The position numbers were made by a program, and so were the translations under genes. DNA of 64,000 nt, taken from the NCBI RefSeq assembly GCF_001273775.1, contig NZ_CP011801.1, forward strand, positions 496,001-560,000. Reading direction: 5' to 3'. Positions 27,943 through 36,675 of the stretch are shown in pieces. The DNA is from Nitrospira moscoviensis. GTDB lineage: Bacteria; Nitrospirota; Nitrospiria; Nitrospirales; Nitrospiraceae. Every line of letters begins with the position of its first letter. The first letter of the stretch is position 1. Below the pieces are notes generated by a model that saw nothing but the letters and a program-made list of their open reading frames with translations, searched no databases and was not told the origin of the DNA.

Positions 27943-27973
27943 TCGCCCCTAAGTTTCCGTTGGTCCAAGACCG

Positions 27974-28285
27974 ATGAATCACGCGCATTGCCGATCAGTC
28001 CTCGCTCTTCTGCTCGTGGTGTCCATTGTGATCGTCGGCGGCCTCGCCTCGGCCCAGGCGATCACCCACGAATCGCATCACGCGCATCATCAGAAAGCGA
28101 CGCACGGCACCGTCCTCTGCTCCTGGATGTGCGCCGCCGGACAGGCGGTGGACGGCATCGCGGCGCCCCTGCTTGTGGCCCAATACCCGGTCGCTCCCTC
28201 TCAGCACATCACCGCTCTCTTTTTTCCGCAGGTCGCGCTCGATAGCGTCGCGACACGCGGTCCGCCGTTTCTTCCCGCGCGCTAA
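27974..28285 (+). CDS. Small secreted His-rich protein with C-x-W-x-C motif (copy 1)
   Basis: A 103-residue protein of no family I can name. A hydrophobic export segment spans about residues 8-28, followed by a His-rich stretch (THESHHAHHQKATHG) and the motif CSWMC at 49-53. The C-terminus ends RGPPFLPAR. A second protein with the same plan, export segment then His-rich stretch then C-x-W-x-C then an RxPP tail, is encoded at 31321-31629 in the same locus. Paired cysteines and clustered histidines suggest periplasmic metal binding, which is inference. It is the first gene after the candidate promoter. Confidence 0.6.
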   Translation: MNHAHCRSVLALLLVVSIVIVGGLASAQAITHESHHAHHQKATHGTVLCSWMCAAGQAVDGIAAPLLVAQYPVAPSQHITALFFPQVALDSVATRGPPFLPAR

Positions 28286-28400
28286 CCCATCCTGATAATG
28301 GTGTTTGGGTCCTGTGCCGGCTGTGTCCGGTGGAGGACGTCCCCCGGCAGGATTTCCATAGTTCGATGTCAGCGTAAAGCGCGGCCGTGCGAGGGATGAA

Positions 28401-29489
28401 ATGATCGACGCAATCCGACCGGAAGCCATTCATTCGAAACAGATGATGCAAGGGTGGAGTGTGTCCTTGCTCCTGCATCTGGGCCTGGTCTTCGTCGCCG
28501 CGACGATGCTTCCCAAAATGACGATCGTGCTGGAGCAAGAGCCGTTCCGATGGGACGTGGCGCTCGTCGAGCCGTCGCAGGAAGATGTACGGCAAGAGAG
28601 CCCCGCGCCGGCTTCCCCCGTGCCACCCACGCCCCAGCCGCGCGTGCAACCGGTCCGACCGGTCGAGCCGATCCATGAAACGGAGATGCCCAGAGTTGCC
28701 TCCCGGCAGAGCGTGGAGATGTCCCATCCGGTTATCGAGCCGCAGAAACGAGAGCCGGTTCAAGAGCCGGTTCATGAAATGGTTCAGGCGCAGGTGAAGC
28801 CGATTGAACCGCAAGAAGTCCAGAAGGCGGAGGTGAAAGAGCCGGAGCCCGTCCTTAAGGAAGTCGCCAAGCAAGAGGCCAAAGAGCCGGTTCGAGAAGT
28901 CGCACCGGTGGCTGAACCGGTTGCGCCGGCCTATACGTATCAGGCGCCTACCCCGGAACAGGAGCGATCGGCTGCTGTGGCGAGTGTCCCGCCCGCGCCG
29001 GTGGCAGAGCCGGCTCCGCCTGCTCCTGCTGCCGCTCCGGCGGTACCAGCACAGCCAGCTCAGAAAGCCATAGAGGAGTCACCTCTGCCCGTTGCTGCGC
29101 CCTCGGCGAATGCCACCGCCTCCGAGCCTCCCACTCAAATTGCCAAGCTGGCGCCGCAGGCGTCGCCCCCTGCTCACTCGCAGGCGGCGGAGCCCAAAGC
29201 CGATCACCGATGGGTGGGAGAATCACTCTGGCGGCGCGTGGCCGAGCTGAAACGCTATCCGACGTCCGCGCGATTGAACGGCCTCGAGGGACGCGTAGTG
29301 TTGAAAGCCGTCATTCGATCGGATGGGCAGTTGGCTGAAGTGACTGTGGTCAAAAGCTCAGGCCATGCGGTGCTCGATGCCGCGGCGATGGAGGCGGTGA
29401 AGTTGGCGTGCCCATTACACATGAAGCATCCGATCGGCCCGCCACAGATCGTCGTCAGTCTGCCGATCGTCTACAGCTTGGCAAACTAG
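28401..29489 (+). CDS. tonB: TonB-family energy transducer
   Basis: A 362-residue TonB. One membrane helix spans about residues 18-36, followed by the juxtamembrane motif PFRWDVALVEP and a very long Pro/Ala/Glu/Lys-rich periplasmic spacer to about residue 265. The C-terminal TonB domain has YPTSARLNGLEGRVVLKAVI and GHAVLDAAAMEAVK. It would couple proton-motive force to a receptor, most simply the one encoded at 31729-34047. No exbB or exbD is present in the window, so it must use distant partners. The 115-bp leader contains a small imperfect hairpin (TCCTGTGCCGG with CCGGCAGGA). Confidence 0.88.
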   Translation: MIDAIRPEAIHSKQMMQGWSVSLLLHLGLVFVAATMLPKMTIVLEQEPFRWDVALVEPSQEDVRQESPAPASPVPPTPQPRVQPVRPVEPIHETEMPRVASRQSVEMSHPVIEPQKREPVQEPVHEMVQAQVKPIEPQEVQKAEVKEPEPVLKEVAKQEAKEPVREVAPVAEPVAPAYTYQAPTPEQERSAAVASVPPAPVAEPAPPAPAAAPAVPAQPAQKAIEESPLPVAAPSANATASEPPTQIAKLAPQASPPAHSQAAEPKADHRWVGESLWRRVAELKRYPTSARLNGLEGRVVLKAVIRSDGQLAEVTVVKSSGHAVLDAAAMEAVKLACPLHMKHPIGPPQIVVSLPIVYSLAN

Positions 29490-29496
29490 GTGCCTG

Positions 29497-30774
29497 ATGA
29501 TCCATGGCCCGTCATCTCTCCTCGGTGCCGCGCTGCTCACCGTTCCCTTGGTGATCTCCACGGCGGCGGCGGAATCGCAGGTCGCTCTCGGCCAGAAATC
29601 CGTCACCACCCATCATGTGAAAAATGTGGTCGGTCCGTCTGTGCAAATCGACGAGCAGGGTTTCGTCTCCGCCGCCTGGGTGGAAGAGGACAAGGACACG
29701 CGCACGATCTTTTTCGCGCGGTCGGACACACCCGGTGGCCCGTTGGGCCGGTCCGTTCGGGTCAACGCCCCATCTGAGAACCCCTACTACCGCCAGGAAG
29801 CGCCGGCCCTGGTCGTGCGCGGGAATGATGTCTTCGTCACCTGGTCGCTCACCCATCCGAAGATGACACCCGATAAGCCGTTCTCCGGCGAGCTGCGGCT
29901 CAGCCGATCGAGCGACGGTGGACAGACGTTCGCGCCCTCCATCCTGGTCAACGACGACGAGCAAGTCATCCAACATACCTTCGATGCCATCAATCTGGCG
30001 ACGGACGGTGTGCTGCACTTCGCCTGGATCGACGGACGCGAAGGGAAAAAAGAGCCGGGAACCTTCGTGGCGAAATCGACGGACCGTGGCCGTACGGTCA
30101 CCAAGAACCTCAAGATCGATGACAACACCTGCGTCTGCTGCCGCACGTCATTGGCCACCTCGGCGGACGGCGTCGTCTACGTCGCCTGGCGAAAAATCTT
30201 CGAGGGCAACGTGCGCGAAACGGTCGTATCGCACTCGACGGACGGCGGGGCGACGTTTTCTCCTGCGACGATCGTGGGCCACGACCAGTGGGTGTACGCC
30301 GCCTGTCCGCACCGTCCCGCCTCGCTGGGTGTCGACCGGCAGGGGCGGTTGTACGTGGTGTGGTACACCGAGGGCGACGACGAGACGCCGGCGATCTATT
30401 TGGCCTACTCCGATGACCGGGGCAAGACCTTCTCCGGCAAAAAACAGCTGAACCGTTCGAAAGGCACCTTCCCCGACCATCCGCAGATGGCGGTCGATCC
30501 GGACGGACGCATCGTGGTGATCTGGGAGGAGCAATCACCGGTTCGACGCGAAGTGGTGATGAGCTATTCGTTGGATCGGGGCGGGTCGTTCATCAAGCCG
30601 GTGAAGCTCAACGAGAAGAATGGTCAGACTCCGACGGTGTCGGTGAATAGCCGCGGAACAGTCGCGCTGGGGTGGAAAGAACACGCGATGCCGGCCCATC
30701 GGCTCGTGCTGCAGACGATGCAATTTCCTTCGACCGACCTTGCCACGAAAGACGGTGGCTCGCATGTGCCCTGA
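29497..30774 (+). CDS. Secreted BNR/Asp-box repeat (sialidase-fold) protein with CxCC motif
   Basis: A 425-residue protein with a signal peptide (1-25). Five Asp-box repeats (S-x-D-x-G-x-T-F) are at about 138-145, 194-201, 247-254, 305 and 354, indicating a six-bladed propeller. The Arg-triad and Tyr/Glu catalytic set of true sialidases is not evident, so glycosidase activity is doubtful. Cys212, Cys214 and Cys215 (TCVCCRTS) and Cys270 (ACPHRP) are clustered and could bind a metal or be redox-active. It lies 7 bp after tonB and overlaps the TlpA gene, consistent with a periplasmic partner of that thioredoxin. Confidence 0.75.
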   Translation: MIHGPSSLLGAALLTVPLVISTAAAESQVALGQKSVTTHHVKNVVGPSVQIDEQGFVSAAWVEEDKDTRTIFFARSDTPGGPLGRSVRVNAPSENPYYRQEAPALVVRGNDVFVTWSLTHPKMTPDKPFSGELRLSRSSDGGQTFAPSILVNDDEQVIQHTFDAINLATDGVLHFAWIDGREGKKEPGTFVAKSTDRGRTVTKNLKIDDNTCVCCRTSLATSADGVVYVAWRKIFEGNVRETVVSHSTDGGATFSPATIVGHDQWVYAACPHRPASLGVDRQGRLYVVWYTEGDDETPAIYLAYSDDRGKTFSGKKQLNRSKGTFPDHPQMAVDPDGRIVVIWEEQSPVRREVVMSYSLDRGGSFIKPVKLNEKNGQTPTVSVNSRGTVALGWKEHAMPAHRLVLQTMQFPSTDLATKDGGSHVP

Positions 30775-31324
30775 GCGCTGGTTCCGACTCGTACAGACGG
30801 CCGTCATAGGAAGCGTCTGCTTTCTGGCGGTCGGCCTTGCGCATTCCGGCTCTCCACACAAGGACCTGTTTGCGGATCTCAAAATCAGCCGCACGACCGG
30901 CGCTCCATCTGCGCCGTTCGACTTGAAATCTCTCGACGGCGAAACCGTACGGTCAGAGGATCTCGCCGGCAAAGTCGTGCTCCTTAATTTTTGGGCGACG
31001 TGGTGCGGGCCCTGCAAAGATGAAATGCCCTCGCTCGCGCGGCTCCAACGGCGGCTCGATCCCGAGCGATTCCGTGTGGTGACCATTACGACCGATCTGT
31101 ACCCGGAGGGGATCAAACAATTCCTCGCCCAACTCGGCATCGGCCTTCCCGTCCTGTTCGACGATGCGCAGGACGTCTCGCGCAGATTCATGGTGCGCGG
31201 ATTGCCGACGACCGTGCTGCTCGCGCAAGACGGCACGCAGATCGGGCGCGCCGTCGGACCGCGGGCATGGGACAGCGATGAGGCCGTCGCTCTGATCCAT
31301 CAAGTGCTAGAGGGAGTGAAGTGA
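30764..31324 (+). CDS. TlpA-like membrane-anchored or secreted thioredoxin
   Basis: A 186-residue TlpA/ResA-like protein. An N-terminal hydrophobic export segment precedes APFDLKSLDGETVRSEDLAGKVVLLNFWATWCGPC, which places the active-site CGPC at about residues 81-84, and the cis-Pro motif RGLPTTVLLA. It would reduce periplasmic disulfides, with the CxCC protein upstream and the C-x-W-x-C proteins as plausible clients. The ATG at 30764 overlaps the end of the BNR gene by 11 bp. Earlier in-frame TTG and GTG codons exist at 30740 and 30755. Confidence 0.85.
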   Translation: MCPERWFRLVQTAVIGSVCFLAVGLAHSGSPHKDLFADLKISRTTGAPSAPFDLKSLDGETVRSEDLAGKVVLLNFWATWCGPCKDEMPSLARLQRRLDPERFRVVTITTDLYPEGIKQFLAQLGIGLPVLFDDAQDVSRRFMVRGLPTTVLLAQDGTQIGRAVGPRAWDSDEAVALIHQVLEGVK

Positions 31325-31629
31325 GACGGCTCCTCACGCCTCTCGCCATCGGCATGGCGGCCCTCTATCTGGCCCTGGCGCTCGGTGCCGCCGGATGTCT
31401 CCTGTCGCATTCCCAAGAGGGGGCTCTTCCCCATCATCCCCATCAGTCGCATGTCGGCCATTCCGCCTTCTGCGCCTGGGCCTGCCAAGCCAATCCGGCC
31501 GTCGGTCTGCCGGTGCCGGCGCCGCCGGCTGTGGTGTTACAGCTTGTCGCGCTGATGGTCGTCGTACGCAGTTCCATGGTCGCGCGCGTCGCGGCGCGCG
31601 CGTTCCGCTCCCGCGCTCCTCCTCGCTGA
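31321..31629 (+). CDS. Small His-rich protein with C-x-W-x-C motif (copy 2)
   Basis: A 102-residue protein starting with GTG in a GTGA overlap with the TlpA stop. A membrane or export segment spans residues 5-28 and contains Cys26, which could be a lipobox cysteine (GAAGC). A His-rich run (HHPHQSHVGH) then leads into CAWAC at 51-55. A second hydrophobic segment spans about 64-82, and the C-terminus is RSRAPPR. It shares plan and motif with the protein at 27974-28285. The family is unknown to me. Translational coupling to TlpA suggests thiol maturation. Confidence 0.6.
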   Translation: MRRLLTPLAIGMAALYLALALGAAGCLLSHSQEGALPHHPHQSHVGHSAFCAWACQANPAVGLPVPAPPAVVLQLVALMVVVRSSMVARVAARAFRSRAPPR

Positions 31630-31728
31630 CTTTTCACGAACCGACACATTCACTCGATGCGGCGACTCCGCGGGGCGGCGGCGTTTCCGCGCGTCATCAT
31701 CCGTCGTTATGTAAGGAGCAAGCAAATC

Positions 31729-34047
31729 ATGGGGGCATGGAGATCTGTGTGGGCGCCTCACGTCGCCGCCGCGGCGCTGGTGGTAGGTCTAACGGGCACG
31801 GCCGGTCTGGCGCAAGACGTGACCGCACCGGCCGGCGAAGCGGCCACTCCGCGCGAGCGGGAACTACGGGATCAACTCAAGAATATTTTGCAGGAACTGG
31901 ACGAGATCGGTCAGGCAAAGCAGCAGCGGAAGCCGGAAGCGGAACAGTCGCCGGTTGTAAGAGAAAAGGTCGAGCCGGCGGTCTCCGAGGCTCCGGAGGA
32001 TATCCCGCACTACGAACTGGCCGACATGAGCATTGTCAGCAAGCGATTCCAAAAGCGGTCGGAGGGTGTCTCATTCGCCGCTACGGTCGCGGCTGAAACC
32101 GATTCCCAGCCGACGAGGACGTTGCGAGAGTCGATGGAATCGCTGCCGGGCGTCATTCTCCGGCAAGCCAACGGGCCCCGAGACTTCAGCATTTCAATCA
32201 GAGGATCAGGAGTCAAGACCACGTTTGCCGTGCGCGATGTGAAATTGTATGAGGACGGATTCATACAGACCCAATCCGATGGCTTGTCGAGGCTTGATAT
32301 CCATGATCCCTGGTTCATGCGCAGTGTAGAGGTGATCAGAGGAGCCTCATCTTCGCTCTACGACAATTATGCACTGGGCGGCATGGTGCATTTCCGAACC
32401 AGACGTGGCAGCGACATCAATGGATTTGAAAGCTTTCTCAGCGGTGGCTCTTATGGGTACCAAAAATACGCGTTTGCTGTCGGTCAACAGTTCCAGAACA
32501 TGGACATTTCGCTGTTCGCCAGCAACGTGGCAGAGGATGGTTTCATTCGCCACAGCGCGTATGATACGCAAACCTTGAACTTTAATTTTCGGACGACGAT
32601 CGATGACCATCAAAGCTTCTATTTCAAGGCGATCACTAACTGGCTGGACGCGAAGGTGCCGACCCGTCTGACGTTGGCTCAATTTGCTGCGGATCACCGC
32701 CAAGCCGGCGGCATCAACAATGCGACGAACGCCATCCTCCTCGCGCAGCGCCGCCTGGATCGAAGGACCATCGTGGGGGGCATCTATGAGAACCAGTTGA
32801 ACGCCAACACCGTCCTCACAATGGAAGCTGATTACGATGTGAAGGATATCAATCAATCCTTCACCCAGATCATCGACAACGTCAATCCGAACTACAAACA
32901 TTACACCGATTTGCGGCACGACGGGCGTCTCGGCGACATGCCGCTGCGGAGCTACGTGGGATTCTTTGTGAACAATATGGAGCAAGAAGGGCAGACCTTC
33001 GCAAATCAGCAGGATTTCTTTGGCACGCGCGGCACGTTGCTGCAGAACAACCGTGGCACCATCAGAAATATCGGAGGGCGGTTTCGGGAGGAATTACAGT
33101 TCGTGCCCAAATGGACACTCGCGGCCGGTCTGGGATTTGAGCAATCACAAGTTAGTGTACAGACGATCAATTACACGGGCGGAGCAGTGAGTGGCCGGGT
33201 CAGCGCGGATCGCACGTTTTACAATTGGGCTCCTGAGATGTCACTGACGTGGAAGCCGACTGAAGAGCAGCGGCATTGGATCCGGGGGTCCACCGGTTAT
33301 GCCATTCCCGGATTCGGCAATTTGACGACAAATCCATTCACCGGCCTAGCAGGGACGAACTTCGATTTGAAACCGCAAAAAAACCTGAACGTCGAGATCG
33401 GGACCGAATCAAAACTGCACAAGACCTTCATGGTCCAGTTGACCGGGTTCTGGGTATTCTTCAAGAACGAAATAATCACCCAAGTGGTATCGACAACCGG
33501 AGGAACGGCTTCCATCAATGCCGATAGCTCAGAGTATCGTGGCATCGAAGCGTTCTATGATTGGCGTCCTGGGGATGGATGGCGGCTCTCAGGTGCCTAT
33601 ACACATATCGATGCTCGTTACATCAATTTCACTGATCGATTCCTGGTTGGCGGCGTGCCGACTCCCTTCGTGCGCGATGGGAAAGCCGTTCCAAATGTGC
33701 CAACAGACGTCCTCAACGCGAAGGTGGAATACGAGCACTTTCCGACCGGTTGGGGAGGGTGGGCCGAAACCAGCTACTACAATAGTTACTTCTTGAATAA
33801 CAATAACACCGTGGGCATCCCGGCCTACTGGATTGTGACGCTGAACCTCCACAAGAATGTCGAAGTTTCAAACAACAAATGGATCCGATTCGCAAAATTC
33901 TATGTCCAGATCGATAATCTTGCCGACAAGAAATATGCTGCGTCTGGGAACGTGGTGGCGGACAGTACGCCGGATGCACAAAAGACGCTCTTCTTCGCCG
34001 GCTACGGGCGGGCCATCTACGGCGGCGTGACGCTGGGATTGTTTTAA
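31729..34047 (+). CDS. TonB-dependent outer-membrane receptor
   Basis: A 772-residue receptor. After a signal peptide there is a coiled, Glu/Lys-rich N-terminal stretch (about 45-90), then the plug (TLRESMESLPGVILRQANG and SIRGSGVKTTFAVRDVKLYEDG) and a 22-strand barrel ending in Phe (GRAIYGGVTLGLF). The plug resembles siderophore- or metal-type receptors of the FecA group. The substrate is not readable. Codon use is visibly more AT-rich than that of its neighbours (for example Asn AAT and AAC runs near residue 690), which may reflect transfer. The start at 31729 is supported by AAGGAG upstream. The frame opens 24 codons earlier. Confidence 0.9.
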   Translation: MGAWRSVWAPHVAAAALVVGLTGTAGLAQDVTAPAGEAATPRERELRDQLKNILQELDEIGQAKQQRKPEAEQSPVVREKVEPAVSEAPEDIPHYELADMSIVSKRFQKRSEGVSFAATVAAETDSQPTRTLRESMESLPGVILRQANGPRDFSISIRGSGVKTTFAVRDVKLYEDGFIQTQSDGLSRLDIHDPWFMRSVEVIRGASSSLYDNYALGGMVHFRTRRGSDINGFESFLSGGSYGYQKYAFAVGQQFQNMDISLFASNVAEDGFIRHSAYDTQTLNFNFRTTIDDHQSFYFKAITNWLDAKVPTRLTLAQFAADHRQAGGINNATNAILLAQRRLDRRTIVGGIYENQLNANTVLTMEADYDVKDINQSFTQIIDNVNPNYKHYTDLRHDGRLGDMPLRSYVGFFVNNMEQEGQTFANQQDFFGTRGTLLQNNRGTIRNIGGRFREELQFVPKWTLAAGLGFEQSQVSVQTINYTGGAVSGRVSADRTFYNWAPEMSLTWKPTEEQRHWIRGSTGYAIPGFGNLTTNPFTGLAGTNFDLKPQKNLNVEIGTESKLHKTFMVQLTGFWVFFKNEIITQVVSTTGGTASINADSSEYRGIEAFYDWRPGDGWRLSGAYTHIDARYINFTDRFLVGGVPTPFVRDGKAVPNVPTDVLNAKVEYEHFPTGWGGWAETSYYNSYFLNNNNTVGIPAYWIVTLNLHKNVEVSNNKWIRFAKFYVQIDNLADKKYAASGNVVADSTPDAQKTLFFAGYGRAIYGGVTLGLF

Positions 34048-34148
34048 GGTAACGAAGCGGATGTGAGTGCGGCAGCGAGGGGCGCCGCATTGATTTTATT
34101 CTCCCTCGACGTTTATAGTCCGGGATCACGCCGTCATGGGGAGGATGG

Positions 34149-35210
34149 ATGGAGAGGATCGGTTCCGCCCGAAACTTCAACATCGTCCCTTTGCTTGGCG
34201 TGATCGCCGGATGTGCCCTGGCCCTCTCCGTCCATGTCGCTGCCGCGACTCCGCCGGATCCTCTCGAACAAGGCGCGGCGCTGCTGCGGCAGGGAGACCT
34301 CAAGGGGGCTGAAGAGGCGGCGAAGAAGGCAATCCATCTCCGTCCCTCCTCGGCCGAAGCGCACCATCTACTCGGGGTGGTGCTCTTTCAAGCCCGCAAG
34401 CCGACTGAGGCGGCGGACGCCTTTCTCCACGCGCTCAAATTGAAGCCCGGGTATGCCGAGGCGCTGAACGATCTGGCCGAGGTCTATCTGGCGCAGGGCA
34501 AGTCGGTGGAGGCGGAGCAGACGCTGGCGCGGGCCATCGAGGCGGATCCCAAACAGGCCGACTCGTACCTCGATTTAGCGAAGCTTCGTCTCCAGCGGCG
34601 CGACGAGACGGGCGCGAAGAAGCTCTATCAAGATCTGCTCAAGGTGATGCCCGCGCAGCAGGACGCCCTCTTCGAGCTGGCGACGCTGTACGACAATCTC
34701 GGCGACATCAAAGCCGCGCGGGACACCCTCAACCGCCTGACCAAGGCCAACCCCAAGCATGCCAACGCCTGGTACTTGAACGGCCGGATCGCCGAGCGGA
34801 ACAACGAATTGGCGGAAGCCGCCTATGCCTATAAGCAAGCGATCGCCGCCAAACCGGATCTCGTCGACGCGCATTACAACCTGGGGTTCCTCTACCGCAG
34901 CCAAAACAAACCGCACGAGGCCGAACGGGAATTCCTGGAAGTGCTCCGGTATCGGCCCGAGTACGCCGAAGCCCACATGAATTTGGGCGTCATCTACACC
35001 AGCTTGAGCCAACTGGAGGACGCCGAGCGCGCCTATGAACGGGCCGTCTCCCTGAAGCCGGATTACGCCGAGGCCCATTACAATCTGGGCGTGTTCTACG
35101 AGCTGCATCGCAAAGACATGCCGAAGGCCTTGGCGCAATACCGGAAATATCGAGAGCTGGGCGGGCGGGATGACCGGGTCGAGCGGATCGTGGGTTCGAC
35201 GTTCAGATGA
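34149..35210 (+). CDS. Secreted TPR-repeat protein
   Basis: A 353-residue protein with a signal peptide (about 1-33) followed by about eight tetratricopeptide repeats of 34 residues with the usual A/G, Y/F, A and P positions (for example AEALNDLAEVYLAQGK and AEAHMNLGVIYTSLSQ). It is probably a periplasmic scaffold. It starts about 100 bp downstream of the receptor gene on the same strand and may be co-transcribed, but its repeats do not identify a partner. Confidence 0.85.
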   Translation: MERIGSARNFNIVPLLGVIAGCALALSVHVAAATPPDPLEQGAALLRQGDLKGAEEAAKKAIHLRPSSAEAHHLLGVVLFQARKPTEAADAFLHALKLKPGYAEALNDLAEVYLAQGKSVEAEQTLARAIEADPKQADSYLDLAKLRLQRRDETGAKKLYQDLLKVMPAQQDALFELATLYDNLGDIKAARDTLNRLTKANPKHANAWYLNGRIAERNNELAEAAYAYKQAIAAKPDLVDAHYNLGFLYRSQNKPHEAEREFLEVLRYRPEYAEAHMNLGVIYTSLSQLEDAERAYERAVSLKPDYAEAHYNLGVFYELHRKDMPKALAQYRKYRELGGRDDRVERIVGSTFR

Positions 35211-35298
35211 GGCGAGACGGGCGGGACATGCGAGAGCGGCGAGAGGCGTCCCAACTGACAACGAGTCTTGCTCGTCGCGCCTTTCTCGCCCGTCTCGC

Positions 35299-35829
35299 TC
35301 ACCAATACGGATACGGTCGCCAGTACGGGCCCCAAAAGGGTCTCGGACCCATGTAGGGGTAGGGGGCCATCCGAACCGGCTGGTCTTCCCGCTGCCACAC
35401 GCGCAGGTTCTTGATCTCCACCAGCGGATAGATATAGTCCGTCTCATCAAGCGGCAAGGTCACCGATCCCGTCAGGTCTCCGTGCACAGTGATCAGCGTC
35501 CCCGGTGGAATCGTGGCGGGATCGAGAAACTCCCGCTGCATCGCCACAAAACGGCCTTCCGACTCGCTCAGGTTCGGAATCGGCTGCAGGGACGACGCCA
35601 GCGGCAACTGCAATATTTCGATCCGCGTGCCGTCCTTCAGCCGGCGTGCCGCCAAGACCTGGCCACCGAACGTGACCGCTCGGCCTTGGAAGGCTTCGGG
35701 AGCGGCTTTGATCTGCGTGAAGCCGATTTGCGGAGCGGGCAACGCCGGTTGGTCCGCCTCGTCGGTGGAGGCGCAACCGCACAACATCAACAACGAAGAG
35801 GCCAACAGCAGCGGCCGGCGTCCGTGCAT
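35299..35829 (-). CDS. Slp family outer-membrane lipoprotein
   Basis: A 176-residue lipoprotein. The signal peptide ends in the lipobox LCGC, followed by Ala-Ser. The Slp-like domain contains FQGRAVTFGGQVLAARRLKDGTRIEILQLPL and IPPGTLITVHGDLTGS. The tail is unusually aromatic and Pro-rich (PYPYMGPRPFWGPYWRPYPYW region), typical of surface-exposed tails. TATAAT lies 8 bp before the chosen ATG, so the message may have almost no leader. The ATG nine bases upstream would overlap that box. Confidence 0.8.
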   Translation of the reverse strand: MHGRRPLLLASSLLMLCGCASTDEADQPALPAPQIGFTQIKAAPEAFQGRAVTFGGQVLAARRLKDGTRIEILQLPLASSLQPIPNLSESEGRFVAMQREFLDPATIPPGTLITVHGDLTGSVTLPLDETDYIYPLVEIKNLRVWQREDQPVRMAPYPYMGPRPFWGPYWRPYPYW

Positions 35830-35911
35830 GGGGCGCATTATAGCAAAGGACGACAAGTCCGAGTATGTTATAGCGGACAACAGTTGTTCAGCCTTTGCAA
35901 AGGAGTGTGAC

Positions 35912-36565
35912 ATGACAGGGTTCTCTCTCGTTCGATGGGGGGCGATGGCTGCGGTAGTCGGCGCGTGTCTGTTCGGAGGGCTGAGAACGATCGACGTGGC
36001 CCGAGCGGAGCTCAAGGGCAAGTACGAGCTGCTCAAGGACGAGCCATCGACGCACCAGAAGGGCAAAGTCAAAATCGTCGAGTTCGCCGATTTCTATTGT
36101 CCGCACTGCCACCATTTCGAGGAAACCGGCGTTCCGCTGCTCGTCAAGGAATTCGGCAACAAGATCGAGATCACCATGGTCGGGTTCCCGGTCATCCGCG
36201 GCAAATTGCCGACGGCGTTCGATATGTACGAGCAGGCCAAGAGCATGGGCAAGGGCCACGAGATGAAGGCCGTGCTGTTCCGCACGATTCACAAAGACAA
36301 GATCGACGGCGTGCTCGACCGCTCCATTCGCGCCCTGCTGATCAAAGAAGTGGGGCTGGACGTGGCGGCTTTCGAAGCGGGGCTCGAAAGCGGCAAGCCG
36401 GCGAAAGCGTTCGAGGACGGTCGCCGGTGGGGCGAACGGGTCAAGCTCACGTCGACACCGTCGTTGCTGCTCGACGGCAACATCAAAGTGGATGGCGCCA
36501 ATATGACGGCCGAGAACGTCATCACCGTGATCCGCAGCATCCTGGAGCAGGACGCGAAGAAGTAA
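35912..36565 (+). CDS. DsbA-family thiol oxidoreductase
   Basis: A 217-residue periplasmic thioredoxin-fold protein with a signal peptide (1-30). The active site CPHC is in EFADFYCPHCHHFEE. An inserted helical domain spans roughly 105-165, and the cis-Pro segment is LTSTPSLLLDG. The architecture fits DsbA-type oxidases that introduce disulfides into exported proteins such as the cysteine-bearing small proteins of this region. AAAGGAG lies 8 nt before the ATG. It is divergent from the slp gene. Confidence 0.85.
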   Translation: MTGFSLVRWGAMAAVVGACLFGGLRTIDVARAELKGKYELLKDEPSTHQKGKVKIVEFADFYCPHCHHFEETGVPLLVKEFGNKIEITMVGFPVIRGKLPTAFDMYEQAKSMGKGHEMKAVLFRTIHKDKIDGVLDRSIRALLIKEVGLDVAAFEAGLESGKPAKAFEDGRRWGERVKLTSTPSLLLDGNIKVDGANMTAENVITVIRSILEQDAKK

Positions 36566-36675
36566 GCACGGCGCGCGACGGCGTCGTATCGAATTATGAG
36601 TGCGCCATGCCGGCCCGCGTGATAGTCTGGCCGGCGTTATCGAGAAACCCCGAGACAACGTGAAGGAGTCGTGAC

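Noticed and set aside
29497..30774. True sialidase (neuraminidase) annotation for the Asp-box protein
   Set aside because: Asp boxes only show the propeller fold. The Arg triad and the Tyr/Glu nucleophile pair are not evident, and the context is a TonB/TlpA locus.
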